64,000 bases of DNA, from positions 1-64,000 of the forward strand of contig CBDDBU010000026.1 in assembly GCA_965226045.1 (NCBI GenBank), read 5' to 3'. The translations under genes and the position numbers were made by a program. The notes beneath the pieces were generated by a model, which had not been told where the DNA came from, made no database searches, and saw only the letters and a program-made list of their open reading frames with translations. This document shows positions 37,052 to 47,085 of the stretch, in pieces. The stretch comes from CBDDBU01 sp965226045 (GTDB lineage Bacteria > Pseudomonadota > Alphaproteobacteria > VGEJ01). Position 1 is the stretch's first letter; every line of letters begins with the position of its first letter.

Positions 37052-38995
37052 CTATTTTCCGATCTTAAAATCATCGAAATTCGGCTCGCGGGTGAATTGC
37101 CAGTAGTCGACCAATCGCCACGGCATGACCGAGAAAATACGTCCCGCCTTGTTGCGGTACCAGCTGTTCATACCTGGATGGGTCCAAATAAGATTCGAGT
37201 GCTCTTCATCCACCCTCTTGTTGTATTCGTCATGGGCGTCCTGCCGACATTCGATCTCTCTTATCTTCTCTTCCAGCATGCGCTTGACGACCGCCAGAAC
37301 GTAACGAACCTGGCATTCAGCCACGAAGATAATGCTCCCGCCGTGTCCGAGGTTTGTATTGGGTCCATACAAGAAGAACAAATTTGGGAACCCCGGTACC
37401 GTCATCCCCAAATACGCTTTGGGGTTATCATCCCCCCACACATCGTTCAAAGACCGCCCACCCTTGACTCCGACTTCTACTGCTCCCAGGGCCTGAGCGG
37501 CCTGAAATCCCGTCGCGAATACGATAACGTCGGCCGGGTATTCAGCACCCGTTCTCGTCACGACGGAATCAATTGTAATTCGTGATATTGAGTCCGTAAT
37601 TATCTCAACATTGTCCCGTTTTAAAGTCCTGAACCAACCGTTGTCCACGAGAATTCTCTTGCCGTATGGAGGGTACTTGGGCAAAGCCTTGTCAAGCAGG
37701 TCCGTCCGTTCGCTCAATTCCTCCTGAATATAGTCGGTAAGAATCTGACGATGTCGATCGTTGCGCGCGTTGAGTGAACGCTGAGGGTGAGGCCACGCCG
37801 GGTCGCGCCTTACCGAAGCCAACAAACGATCGCTGTAGCGCCATATTAAGCTAAATCGATACCAGCCCCCATAGAACGGTACGTGATTCAGGAGCCACTT
37901 TTTCTCCTCACTCACGATTCGATGGTAGTCGCGTGTCGGAATGGTCCATTGCGCGCTACGTTGAAAAATCGTTATTCGCTCGGCCTGGTTGGCGACGGTG
38001 GGGGCCAACTGCATCGCACTAGCCCCCGTCCCCACCACGACCACACGCTTGCCCCGGAGCGAAAGGTTTTCGGGCCAGCGCGCGGTGTGGAAACAAAGTC
38101 CAGCGAAACTTCTTAGGCCCTCGATGTCTGGATATTTCGGACGGTTAAGCTGACCGGCCGCGAACACTACGATATTGGCGAATTCGGTGATAATATCGCC
38201 GTTGTCGCCTCGAAGTGTTACGCGCCACAGAGAAGTATCCCGATCGAACTCGGCCTTAATGGCCTCCGTCCTAAACTGAATTCGGTCCAAGATATCGTAC
38301 TCTCGGGAACAAGTTTGGAAATACTCTTCTATCTCCTCCCCGCTCGAGAAGTATTCCGTCCAGTCCATATTGGGCCGAAATGAATACGAATAAAAATGAT
38401 TAGGAACGTCGCAACCCACACCCGGATATCGGTTTTCGTACCAAGTGCCGCCCACGCGGGGGTTTTTCTCCACGACGGTGAACGGGATATTGGCCTTTCG
38501 CAACTTGATGGCGGCGCACAAACCCGACATTCCTGCCCCAATAACAAGTACCTTGAAACCTTCGACCGCCGCTGAACTGGGCTTGTGGCTCCATGGGGGG
38601 TCGCGATCCCGAAATCCCATTTCCTCCAGCACCATGGTTAAGTATTCGGGCGGAAAAGGCTCGCCAACGCATACGCTCATCATCCGCGCGAAGACTTGGT
38701 CCGAGGGCTCCGGCGATACGTCAAGCGCACCGTCATAGTAGGCAACCAGCGCCTCGCACGCGGCGGAGCGGATCTCGCCTTGAATGCTGTCGGACAGCCC
38801 GCCCGATTCGTCAGGAAAGAACGCGAGATCGCGTGCGGGCAAATACGGCGCTTCGATCCACCGTTTGTCTCCGGTCAGATGAACAAGAACCATCAGCAAC
38901 ACAGGGATATCGGCCGCCTTCAGTAGAACAACTAGCTCCTCCCTCGATACACGCGGACGCTCGGAAAGTTTCAATCTAGTTTCCTCAAAACTCAT
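37052..38995 (-). CDS. Baeyer-Villiger monooxygenase, 4-hydroxyacetophenone monooxygenase-like
   Basis: The 647-residue flavoprotein has a 145-residue N-terminal extension typical of HAPMO-type enzymes. Next comes the FAD site GAGMSG (residues 153-158) with GGTWYENRYPGVGCD, then the Baeyer-Villiger fingerprint FAGLCFHTARWP (297-308). The NADPH site GTGASA lies at 322-327, with VIVFATGFQA near 485. These enzymes insert oxygen next to a ketone using NADPH and O2, making esters or lactones. The natural substrate is unknown. It lies 55 bases downstream of an acyl-CoA ligase gene on the same strand, so an operon is likely. By eye it is less G+C-rich than genes further right. Confidence 0.9.
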   Translation of the reverse strand: MSFEETRLKLSERPRVSREELVVLLKAADIPVLLMVLVHLTGDKRWIEAPYLPARDLAFFPDESGGLSDSIQGEIRSAACEALVAYYDGALDVSPEPSDQVFARMMSVCVGEPFPPEYLTMVLEEMGFRDRDPPWSHKPSSAAVEGFKVLVIGAGMSGLCAAIKLRKANIPFTVVEKNPRVGGTWYENRYPGVGCDVPNHFYSYSFRPNMDWTEYFSSGEEIEEYFQTCSREYDILDRIQFRTEAIKAEFDRDTSLWRVTLRGDNGDIITEFANIVVFAAGQLNRPKYPDIEGLRSFAGLCFHTARWPENLSLRGKRVVVVGTGASAMQLAPTVANQAERITIFQRSAQWTIPTRDYHRIVSEEKKWLLNHVPFYGGWYRFSLIWRYSDRLLASVRRDPAWPHPQRSLNARNDRHRQILTDYIQEELSERTDLLDKALPKYPPYGKRILVDNGWFRTLKRDNVEIITDSISRITIDSVVTRTGAEYPADVIVFATGFQAAQALGAVEVGVKGGRSLNDVWGDDNPKAYLGMTVPGFPNLFFLYGPNTNLGHGGSIIFVAECQVRYVLAVVKRMLEEKIREIECRQDAHDEYNKRVDEEHSNLIWTHPGMNSWYRNKAGRIFSVMPWRLVDYWQFTREPNFDDFKIGK

Positions 38996-39050
38996 ATTTC
39001 CTCGCGACTGGGATAGGTTTAACTATCCGCGAGAATCCCCCCCCCGCCGG

Positions 39051-40606
39051 CTATGAGCCGCTCGCGGCGCCAACGGCCGGTACCCCTTTATCAGGCCCGG
39101 TGCCAAGCTGGTGTTTGAGGATTTTTCCGTTCGCGCTGTGCGGTAATTCTTTCACAAACACTGCGGACTTTGGTACCTTGTAGCTCGCAAGTTGAGTGCT
39201 GCAGTAGGCGATAATATCGGCTTCGCTAAGCTCGACACCATTCTTAAGAACTATGAACGCACGGCCCGTCTCGCCCCACTTTTCGTGAGGTACTCCTACT
39301 ACGGCTGCTTCATTCACCTCCGGAATCTGATATATTACTTCCTCCACTTCGGCGGGGTAAACGTTCTCGCCACCGGAGATGTACATATCCTTCCAGCGCC
39401 CGACGATAGTCACATACCCTTCGGAATCTATTTTCCCCGCATCACCCGTCTTGAACCAACCCCCAGCTAAAAAATGCTCGTCATTCTTGTCACCCAACCC
39501 CCAGTAGCCACGCATTACCATAGGTCCTCGCGCGACGATTTCTCCGACCGTATCCGGTGTTTTCACATGGCTATCGTGCGCATCGATGATACCAATATCG
39601 ATGTTCATCAACGGTGGGCCGCAGGAGCCCGCCTTTTCTAGCGCCTGTTCCGCGGGCAAAGAGGTCGACATGCCGCACAACTCCGTCATGCCCCAGAGCT
39701 GCGGTATCTTGGCCCCTCGCTCCGCAAACGTCTCTATTAACGTTGCTGGCACCGGAGACCCACCGGCCGCGATGACCAAACCGCCAAACCGCGCTTCTTC
39801 GAACTCTGGCAAGTTGCGGATCATAAGAAGATTGGTGGGAATGGCGAGCGTGTGTGTAACGCCAACGCTGGCGTCTGTCATCAATTTCAAACAAATGGCG
39901 GCGTCAAACTGGCGCATTAGATAGATGGTGCCGCCGAACAGGAGGCTGGAGTGCGCGAACAAGAAGAGTCCGCTGACATGAAAGGTCGGGGTGTACGTCA
40001 GGCCCACGGAAGCGTGGGTCACACCATATTCGGCAGCAACGCCCACGGCCTGGAGATAACCCTGCCCGTGGCTCAGCATAGCGCCCTTGGGATGTCCCGT
40101 TGTGCCGGACGTGTAGAGAATATGCGAGATATCGGAGAGGGTGGGTTCGCTCAACCCCTCCACCCTCTCGTCACCGCCCAACAGCGCTTGGAAGTCGGTT
40201 CCAGGTCCCATCGCCGCCACCGCGCAACCGTTCCGATTGGCGCAGATCATTTCGGCGGTATTCAGGAATCGCTGGTCGGAAAACAACGATCTGGGCGTCG
40301 CATCCGAGAGGATGTAGTCGAGTTCCGGCGGCGCAAGGCGCCAATTCAATGGCAAGAAGATCGCTCTGAGTCGCGCACAAGCCGCTTGCAGGACGAAAAC
40401 TTCGGGACAATTTTGAGCCAGCAAGGAAACGCGGTCTCCGGCCTGTATGTTGTGCTCACGCACGAGGAAAGAAACGCAGTTATCTACCTGTCGATCCATC
40501 ACCCCATAGGTCAACTCGGAGCCGGTTTCATAGTCCACGATTGCACATTTCTGCGGCCGACGACGCGCATGGTGCCGTATCCAATCATGTGCTCTCATGT
40601 CGCTCA
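39051..40606 (-). CDS. acyl-CoA synthetase / AMP-dependent ligase
   Basis: The start ATG at 40606 (MSDMRAHDWIRHHARRRPQK) is chosen for GGAGACGAGACC just upstream; the frame is open further. The protein, about 518 residues, has the P-loop-like AMP motif HILYTSGTTGHPKGAMLSHG. It also has LWGMTELCG, the GGWFKTGDAGKIDSEGYVTI motif and the hinge GRWKDMYISGGENVYPAEVE. The C-terminal acceptor Lys region reads LPHSANGKILKHQL. It activates a carboxylic acid with ATP and CoA. Together with the downstream Baeyer-Villiger enzyme it could serve degradation of a ketone or ring compound; this link is inferred. Confidence 0.9.
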
Positions 40607-40833
40607 TGGTCTCGTCTCCTAGCTGACGGCCTCTGGGCGGTGATACTGGCTTTGGGCGGTGCGATGTCGACGTACGGTGCGACGCCGGCCGATCTGCCGG
40701 AATTCTAACAGCTACCACCGGCAGCCACGAGGCGGCCGGCAAACGTGCGTGGCATCAATGTCCTTACTATCATCGGAGGGCCGGCGATGCTAGTAAGGAC
40801 CACGGCGTATATGGTGGTGCAGGGAGAAAGACC

Positions 40834-42234
40834 ATGGCGTCCACGCCGCTCCACTATCAAAGCCTAACGGAAGTCGCTGGCCGTATTCACGCTGGCGAGA
40901 TTTCCTCGAGCGAGGTCACGCGGGCCATCCTCGATCGCATCGAAGCGGTCAATGTCAAGCTCCACGCGTACGCCACGGTCATGGCATCCGCCGCCCTGGC
41001 GCAAGCCAAGGCGGCGGATGCCGAGATCGGCGCGGGGCGGATTCGTGGCCCGCTGCACGGCGTGCCGATCGCGGTCAAGGATCTCTGCTACACCAAGGGC
41101 ACGCGGACCCGAGCTGGCATGCCCATCCACGACGATTTCGTGCCAACCTTCGATGCCACGGTGGTGACCCGCTTCAATGCGGCCGGCGCGGTCATCCTGG
41201 GCAAGCTGGAGCTGACCGAAAGCGCCTTTGCATTTCACCATCCCGATATCACGCCGCCGGACAATCCCTGGCGCTCTGGTTATTGGACCGGGGTGTCGTC
41301 GAGCGGGTCGGGCGCCGCGACCGCGGCCGGCCTCTGCTATGCTTCGCTCGGCTCCGATACCGGGGGCTCCATCCGCTTTCCCAGCTTGGGCTGCGGCGTG
41401 ACCGGCCTGAAGCCGACCTGGGGCCGGGTCAGCACGTACGGCGTCTTCCCACTCTCCAATTCGCTGGACCACATCGGCCCGATGACGCGTACGGCGGCCG
41501 ATGCGGCGGCGGTGCTCGGCATCATCGCCGGCGCCGACGACAACGACCCCACCGCCATTCTCGACCCCGTGCCGGACTATCTGGCCGCGCTCGACCAGGC
41601 TCCCACGGCGCTTCGCGTCGGCTATGACGAGGCCTACTGTACGGAAGGCGTCGACCCCGTCGTCGCCAAGGGGGTCAAGGACGCGGTCGCGGCGCTTGCC
41701 GGCGTCGGCGCTGAGATCGTGCCCATCGCGATGCCGGAGCACGACGAGCTCATCAATCTGTGGGGGCCGTTCTGCGCTGCCGAGTGCGCGTTGCACCATG
41801 AACGAACCTATCCCGCGCGCGCCGACGAGTACGGGCCGTCGCTCAAGGGCCTCATCGACGCCGGAATCGCCGCGACCGGGATCGACCTGGCGCGCGGCAA
41901 TGTCGCGCGCAGCGCCTTCAAGGGACAGCTGGCGCGGATGTTCCAGAACGTCGACATGATCGCGGCGCCGTCGCTGTTCATACCAACGCCGCTCGATTCC
42001 GCGATCGAGGAATTAGCGGCGGGCGAGGGCGGCCTTTACAAGCTGGTCCGCTTCACGGCGCCCTACGATTTCTCAGGCAGCCCGACCATCTCCCTGCCCT
42101 GCGGCTTCTCCGCCGAAGGTCTGCCGCTCGGCTTTCAGCTGATCGGGCCGCACCTCGGCGAGGGCCTGTTGTTGCGGTCAGGCCACGCTTACCAGCAGGC
42201 AACCGACTGGAGCACGCGGCATCCCGAGATTTGA
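40834..42234 (+). CDS. amidase (amidase-signature family)
   Basis: 466 residues with the amidase-signature triad: Lys in PIAVKDLCYT (near residue 82), the cis-Ser in TGVSSSGSGAATAAGL, and the nucleophile in SDTGGSIRFPSLG. A second conserved stretch is GVTGLKPTWGRVSTYGVFPL. GGGAGAAAGACC lies just before the ATG. It differs clearly from the amidase at 945. It diverges from the acyl-CoA ligase, with 227 bases between the starts for promoters. Substrate unknown; cleavage of an amide or carbamoyl group is expected. Confidence 0.92.
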   Translation: MASTPLHYQSLTEVAGRIHAGEISSSEVTRAILDRIEAVNVKLHAYATVMASAALAQAKAADAEIGAGRIRGPLHGVPIAVKDLCYTKGTRTRAGMPIHDDFVPTFDATVVTRFNAAGAVILGKLELTESAFAFHHPDITPPDNPWRSGYWTGVSSSGSGAATAAGLCYASLGSDTGGSIRFPSLGCGVTGLKPTWGRVSTYGVFPLSNSLDHIGPMTRTAADAAAVLGIIAGADDNDPTAILDPVPDYLAALDQAPTALRVGYDEAYCTEGVDPVVAKGVKDAVAALAGVGAEIVPIAMPEHDELINLWGPFCAAECALHHERTYPARADEYGPSLKGLIDAGIAATGIDLARGNVARSAFKGQLARMFQNVDMIAAPSLFIPTPLDSAIEELAAGEGGLYKLVRFTAPYDFSGSPTISLPCGFSAEGLPLGFQLIGPHLGEGLLLRSGHAYQQATDWSTRHPEI

Positions 42235-42453
42235 GCCGCGTCACCGCCGGGCTTTGCGGCTCGACCTTGGTGCGCCGCCAAGGCCGCACGCAGCCTCGAC
42301 GAGGCCATTGACAAGCTTGGATCGGGCCGCGACAACGGCGGCAATAGATTCTCAACCTCAAAGACCTATGCTCCCATCGCCCCATGCCGCAGCCCCACCG
42401 CGCCGTATCCCCCGCGCTGGATTGCCTGGCGGCCTGGGGAAAGATCCCTGCTG

Positions 42454-43376
42454 ATGAACGGCGCCCTTTCATTTCAAGTCATCGACGACGACCCGGATTT
42501 CGTCGAGATCGTCTCGCACTTCGTCCGGCAGGGGGTCATAAGCGTTCATGCCAGTGCGTCTAGCGGACACGCACTGGAAGATGCCGCGCGACGGAAACCA
42601 GATTGCATTCTTCTCGACATCATGATGCCCGGAATCGACGGAATAACGATCCTCCGGCGACTCTCGGAGATGGAAGAGCTGTCGGCGACGACGATCGTCA
42701 TGGTGAGCGCCAAACCCTATGACTTCGACCAAAGACACGCTCTGGGGCTCGGCGCGGCCGGCTACATCACCAAACCAATCGACCCGGCGGTGTTCTTGAA
42801 TGATTTGATGGCGTTGATCCGAGACGAGGTCGTTCTCCAATTCTGGGGCGTGCGCGGCCCCTGCCGGTTCCCGGGGAGAGCTCTCTCAAATACGGTGGCA
42901 ATACATCTTGCGTCACGCTGTCGTTTGCGGACGGTCGCTTCTTCGTGTTCGATGCGGGGTCGGGCATCAAGCGGCTATCGGACAGCTTGTTGGCGGAGGG
43001 GCGCACGCGACTCGACGCGAAGATATTCATCTCACACCCGCACTGGGACCACATCAACGCGCTGCCGTTTTTTGTCCCCCTCTATCTGCACGGTTGCGAA
43101 TTTGAGATTTGCGGACCGTCCCACGGCGATCTGACGATGCGCGAGCTGACCTCCGCGCAGATGGACAACGTATATTTCCCGATAACAACGCGCGAATTCG
43201 CAGCCAATGTCTACTTCCGCAATCTTCAAGAAGGCTCCCACACGATCGGCGGGATCGAAGTCCAATCGATGCTGCTCAGCCACCCGGGCTCGTGCCTCGG
43301 CTATCGGGTCAACCATGGCGGTCGCTCATGGTGTTACATCACCGATAACGAACTATTTCTTCCGACCGACGCGCGC
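42454..43376 (+). pseudogene. response regulator fused to metallo-beta-lactamase-fold hydrolase, frameshifted and truncated
   Basis: Residues 1-125 are a CheY-like receiver. It has the acidic pair in VIDDDPD, phospho-acceptor Asp in CILLDIMMPG, Thr/Ser in MVSAKPYDF and Lys in GYITKPIDP. Directly after it comes LQFWGVRGP, the start of an MBL-fold domain. There the frame shifts by one base (GGCCCCTG near 42860) and continues LPVPGESSLKYGGNTS, VFDAGSGIKRL and the metal motif ISHPHWDHINALPFF. IS256 copy C cuts the gene at 43376 after FLPTDAR. A receiver-controlled hydrolase is implied. No histidine kinase is adjacent. Confidence 0.82.
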
Positions 43377-44826
43377 GGCGATGTCCCTATCTCTGTTGAA
43401 ATTCGTGGGGCAGGCGTCGCTGGTTGATGATGCTATGCTGCCTTCATGATGGTTTCAATGGCACTGTCGGCCTGAGCCTTTCTCAAGTGTTCCTGGAGAG
43501 CATTTCGGAGGATGGGCAGCTGACGATAGGCCTTGAGGCGACGGAAGGTTTTCTGGGCCTCCAGCAGGCCGGCGGCGGTCCATCTGAGCGCCATCTCGGC
43601 GTGTCTCCAGCGTTTGACGTTGCGGGTGACCTGGCGCACCGTGCCGAGCGCGTTCTCGACGATGTTGGTGCAGGCGAGCGAGCGCCGGAGTTCGTGCGGC
43701 AGGCCGAGGCGGATGACGGTGAGTATCTCGTCCAGCCCCTCCAGGATGCTGCCCGAGACGCCCGGTTCCTCATGCTCCAGACGCCGGGCCAGGTTGCGCA
43801 GCAGCCGTTCGGCCTTGTCTGCGTCGTCCTGGTCCCAGGCCTGACGGAGCGCCTTCTTGACGCTCGCATGCAAATGCAGGGGCAGGCGCTCGATGATGTT
43901 ACGGCCCTTGTGGACCTGGCAGCGCTGGATGGCGGCGGCCACACCGAAGGTGTTGCGGATCGCTTTGCTGAGCGCCTTCGCGCCATCGACGATGAACAGC
44001 CGGGGCAGCGTCGGATCGAGCCCCCTGGCGAGGAGATTGTCGAGCAAGGCCTGGACGACGACAGTGTTCTCCGTCGCCCCCTCGACCACGGCCAGGACAT
44101 GCTTGTCGCCGTTGCCATCGACGCCGATCGCCGCCACCAAGACATGGTCGCCGACATGCAGACCGTCGATCTGGATGACCAGCAGGTCGAGCTCCGAGAG
44201 GTCCGAGGCAAGCCAGGCCTTCATCTTCTTGCGCGACAGCGCCACAAAGCGCCGGGAAACGGCCGACTTCGAGGTGCCGTCGCCACGCGCTTTCGCCAGG
44301 TCGCCCTCGGGCAGACGGACCGCGCGGTGGTACTTGCGGGTCGACACGTTCAGCACCATCAGGTTGAGCGCCCACTCGAGCAACAGGTTGCCGTCGCGCA
44401 GCACCTGCCAGCTCTCCAAACCCACCTCCTTGCCAGCATGGTCGCGAACCCGTGGCCGCTGCACTTTCACGCGGCCGCCGTGGTAGCCGATCTCGCTCTG
44501 CGTATGGCCCCAGCGATAACCCCGACGGTTCCCATGGCGACGATGTCGGGCCCCGCACACGGTCGTGGCGTCCTCCTCCATCATCTCGGCCAAGGCCTCG
44601 ACCCCGGCCAGGAGACAGAACCGATCCACGCTGAGACGGACTGCGTCCATCGCGTCTGCCAGCGGCGGCATAGGAAACGAGGTGGCAAGGGCTTTCGGGC
44701 TACTGGAACTACGGATATTCTTTCCCATGGTGTCGTTCTCCCTCTTGGGTTTGCAGCACCCGGAGCCTAACGGCTCCAGGAGAGCGACACCTACCTCAAC
44801 TTTTCAACATCGACCGGGACATCTCC
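43377..44826 (-). mobile_element. IS256-family element type II, copy C (1450 bp), no target duplication
   Basis: Ends GGCGATGTCCC (43377) and GGGACATCTCC (ending 44826) are as in copies A and B. The 8-base flanks ACGCGCGC and TCCTTCTC differ, unlike the perfect duplications of the other two copies. The left neighbour is a truncated gene whose remainder is not on the right, so a deletion or recombination has occurred at this element. Confidence 0.93.
43433..44728 (-). CDS. IS256-family transposase, type II
   Basis: 431 residues, full length. It differs from copy A at only two positions noticed (LNVSTRKYH and KHVLAVVEG). The catalytic Asp188, Asp248 and Glu358 are intact. It could supply transposase for the whole type II set. 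Confidence 0.95.
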   Translation of the reverse strand: MGKNIRSSSSPKALATSFPMPPLADAMDAVRLSVDRFCLLAGVEALAEMMEEDATTVCGARHRRHGNRRGYRWGHTQSEIGYHGGRVKVQRPRVRDHAGKEVGLESWQVLRDGNLLLEWALNLMVLNVSTRKYHRAVRLPEGDLAKARGDGTSKSAVSRRFVALSRKKMKAWLASDLSELDLLVIQIDGLHVGDHVLVAAIGVDGNGDKHVLAVVEGATENTVVVQALLDNLLARGLDPTLPRLFIVDGAKALSKAIRNTFGVAAAIQRCQVHKGRNIIERLPLHLHASVKKALRQAWDQDDADKAERLLRNLARRLEHEEPGVSGSILEGLDEILTVIRLGLPHELRRSLACTNIVENALGTVRQVTRNVKRWRHAEMALRWTAAGLLEAQKTFRRLKAYRQLPILRNALQEHLRKAQADSAIETIMKAA

Positions 44827-44893
44827 TCCTTCTCTGCCATGAATCAGAGCGAGGCGCGGTGCGCGTCAGCGTGGCGGCCACGGAACGTGCGCG

Positions 44894-45823
44894 ATGGCGG
44901 CTAAGGGCGAGCGCCAGGGGGCGGGCCGACGATCGATGCTTGTGCCCACCGCCCTGCTGACCACCAGCGGGGTTGTGTACGGCGGAATTTTGACCGCCAA
45001 CAAGATCGCCATCGGCGCCGGGTTCCCGTTCGCCGCCTACACCTTTTGGCAGACGTTTCTCGCCGGCGCCGTGCTGCTGGTCTTCTCGCTGGCGCGGGGC
45101 CGGCCGCCGGGTCTCGGGTTTGCCCACGTGCGCCACTATGTGCTGACCAGCTCGCTTGGTGTCGTCATGCCGCTGCTGGTGTTGACCTACGTCGCCGATC
45201 GGCTGCCGGCCGGCGTGCTGACCCTGATCTTCGCGCTGGCGGCGCCGCTCGCCTACATCTTCGCGTTCGCGCTCGGACGCGAGCGCTTTCAGTGGTTGAG
45301 CGTCGCCGGCGTCGCCTTCGGCTTCGCCGGCATTCTGATGATCGTCGTGCCCGAGGGGACCCTGCCGGCGGTCGGGGCCGCGGTGTGGATGGTCTTCGCT
45401 CTGGCGGTGCCCGTAATGCTCGCCACTAACAACATGGTGATGGCCTACCTGCGCCCGCCCGCGGCATCGACCCTCGCGCTGGTGAGTGGGCTGCAACTCG
45501 CCGCGGCCGCGATCACCTTCCCGGTCATGATCGCGGCCGGCGGGTTCTACCCGTTCTGGACCGCGCCCGACCCCGCGTTGTGGGCGCTGGCCTGGGCCGC
45601 CGCCGCCCAGGCCATCACCTTTCTGGCCGTGCTCGAGGTCGTGCGTCGGGCCGGCCCGGTCTACACGTCACAGATCAACTATGTGATCGTGGTCGCTGGT
45701 TTCTTATGGGCGCTGGCGTTGTTCGACGAGGGCTTGAGCGGCTGGGTCTGGGGGGCGCTCGGCGTCATGCTGGCCGGGCTCGCCCTCGCCCATGCCGGCG
45801 CGGCGCGGCGGCCAACGGTTTAG
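44894..45823 (+). CDS. DMT-superfamily (EamA) transporter
   Basis: The 309-residue membrane protein has ten predicted hydrophobic segments in two EamA repeats. The first repeat includes NKIAIGAGFPFAAYTFWQTF and GVLTLIFALAAPLAYIFAFA; the second includes VYTSQINYVIVVAGFLWALA. Such proteins usually export metabolites or amino acids; the substrate is unknown. It starts 67 bases right of IS256 copy C. A start at the later Met (MLVPTALL, 44936) is also possible. A stem-loop overlaps its stop codon. Confidence 0.88.
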   Translation: MAAKGERQGAGRRSMLVPTALLTTSGVVYGGILTANKIAIGAGFPFAAYTFWQTFLAGAVLLVFSLARGRPPGLGFAHVRHYVLTSSLGVVMPLLVLTYVADRLPAGVLTLIFALAAPLAYIFAFALGRERFQWLSVAGVAFGFAGILMIVVPEGTLPAVGAAVWMVFALAVPVMLATNNMVMAYLRPPAASTLALVSGLQLAAAAITFPVMIAAGGFYPFWTAPDPALWALAWAAAAQAITFLAVLEVVRRAGPVYTSQINYVIVVAGFLWALALFDEGLSGWVWGALGVMLAGLALAHAGAARRPTV

Positions 45824-45852
45824 GGGCTTGGCGCGGCTAGCACCAAGCCCCT
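45822..45852. terminator. stem-loop at the end of the EamA gene
   Basis: AGGGGCTTGG and CCAAGCCCCT form a perfect 10-pair stem around an 11-base loop. The left arm begins inside the TAG stop codon. No T-run follows on the plus strand, so it is a likely but not classical intrinsic terminator. It may serve both this gene and the converging PEP-CTERM remnant. Confidence 0.6.
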
Positions 45853-45886
45853 CGATCCGCAGGTTTCCCCGGACGATCGGATACGG

Positions 45887-46719
45887 TTAAGCGAGGCGAG
45901 GCCGCACGCTAACGCGACGACGTGCCACGAGGCCCATGCCGGCGAGCGAGAGCAGTCCCATGGCGAACATCACGTAGGTCCGAGGCTCCGGAATCTGGCC
46001 CGTGAAGGCGATGTCGATGGCCACCGGGTCAGCGGCGTATTTGACGGTACCGTCGCTATACAGTTTGCCGCCGAATGCGGCGAAGATGAGGGGGTTAGAG
46101 CCAAAAGGTCGGCGTGCCGTGGCTGGAGCCCCAGAGAAAGATCGCGATCGCGCCGGTGCTGTCAGATCCGTACTTGTTGAACACACCCATATCCAGCGTG
46201 CCGAAGTCGAAGTGGCTGCTGAACGTCTCGATCACGGTACCCACGCCGTTGAGAGCCGAGAGCGTGAAATTGAGCTCGCCGCTGATGCGAGCCTTGAGGT
46301 CCACCGCGCCATCCGGAACCGGCCCCTCTTCGCTGCTTGGGGTCGTGTCGTCGGCGCCCACGGTCACGAGATTAGTGCACCGCCGGCTGCGGTGAAGAGA
46401 GTCAGGGTCATCGCCTGCGTTGCAACAAATGCGCTGCCGTCAAGCTCGAAGGTGCTTGGGCCACACAGCGGACAGCCGCTGACACCGGTGCCGAAGCTCG
46501 CCTTCACTGTAGGCTCCCACTGGTAGTTCACCGCGACGCCATCCTCGACCTCATAGCGGAGCCTACCGCTGCCGCCTGGACCATCGTGAACGTACGAGTA
46601 GCTAGAGAAGCCAATCACGTCCATGAACGATTCGCCGGTGAAGTTCACGGGAACCCCGAGGCGGATATCGCGAATCCGAGTGCTACGAGAAAAGCAGAGC
46701 CGGCGAGGAAACGTTTCAT
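45887..46719 (-). pseudogene. PEP-CTERM sorting-signal protein, three frameshifts
   Basis: From ATG 46719 the frame gives a signal peptide (MKRFLAGSAFLVALGFAISA). It is then followed in other frames by VPVNFTGESFMDVIGFSSYS, a middle part (SGELNFTLSALNGVGTVIE) and the end GQIPEPRTYVMFAMGLLSLA with GMGLVARRR. The last part is a PEP-CTERM signal: PEP motif, transmembrane helix, basic tail. Proteins with it are processed by exosortase, usually in bacteria that make an extracellular polysaccharide. Three frame changes make this copy non-functional unless they are sequencing errors, which neighbouring intact genes argue against. Confidence 0.78.
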
Positions 46720-47085
46720 GCACTTGAAGCCCTTGACGATCCACCCGCGACGGAACGGGTAGCATTTGGCAGCAGCGCGAGGCGCGTGCCTAGTGACAAA
46801 AGCGCAAAGCCCGTGCCAAGTAAAAAAACGTAGCGTATTCCTACACTTGGTCGAGTCGGCCCGCACGCGCAACGGCGAAAGTGTACAGAATCCGGACACC
46901 GGGGAGCCAGGGCTTACCCTGACTCGGCGCGCTGACCTTACAGAACTCGATTATTTTTCAACGACTTAGCTGCAGCGTCCCGGCGCTGGCGGGTGTAAAT
47001 AAACCCGACACCTAGTTTACAACCGATGCGCCTCGCGGGCCGAGCGACACTTGCGCCTATGCCGCCCGAGAAGGGGCCGCCGCCC
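46720..47085. other. 366-bp stretch without a gene
   Basis: It lies between the PEP-CTERM remnant and the 3' end of a luciferase-like monooxygenase. It should include the old promoter of the remnant. No open frame with family resemblance, RNA gene or clear terminator was seen. Confidence 0.5.

Noticed and set aside
42850..42870. Programmed frameshifting at the receiver-MBL boundary
   Set aside because: A short C run is present, but there is no slippery heptamer or clear stimulatory structure, and the gene is truncated by an IS anyway. Kept only as a point to check in homologues.
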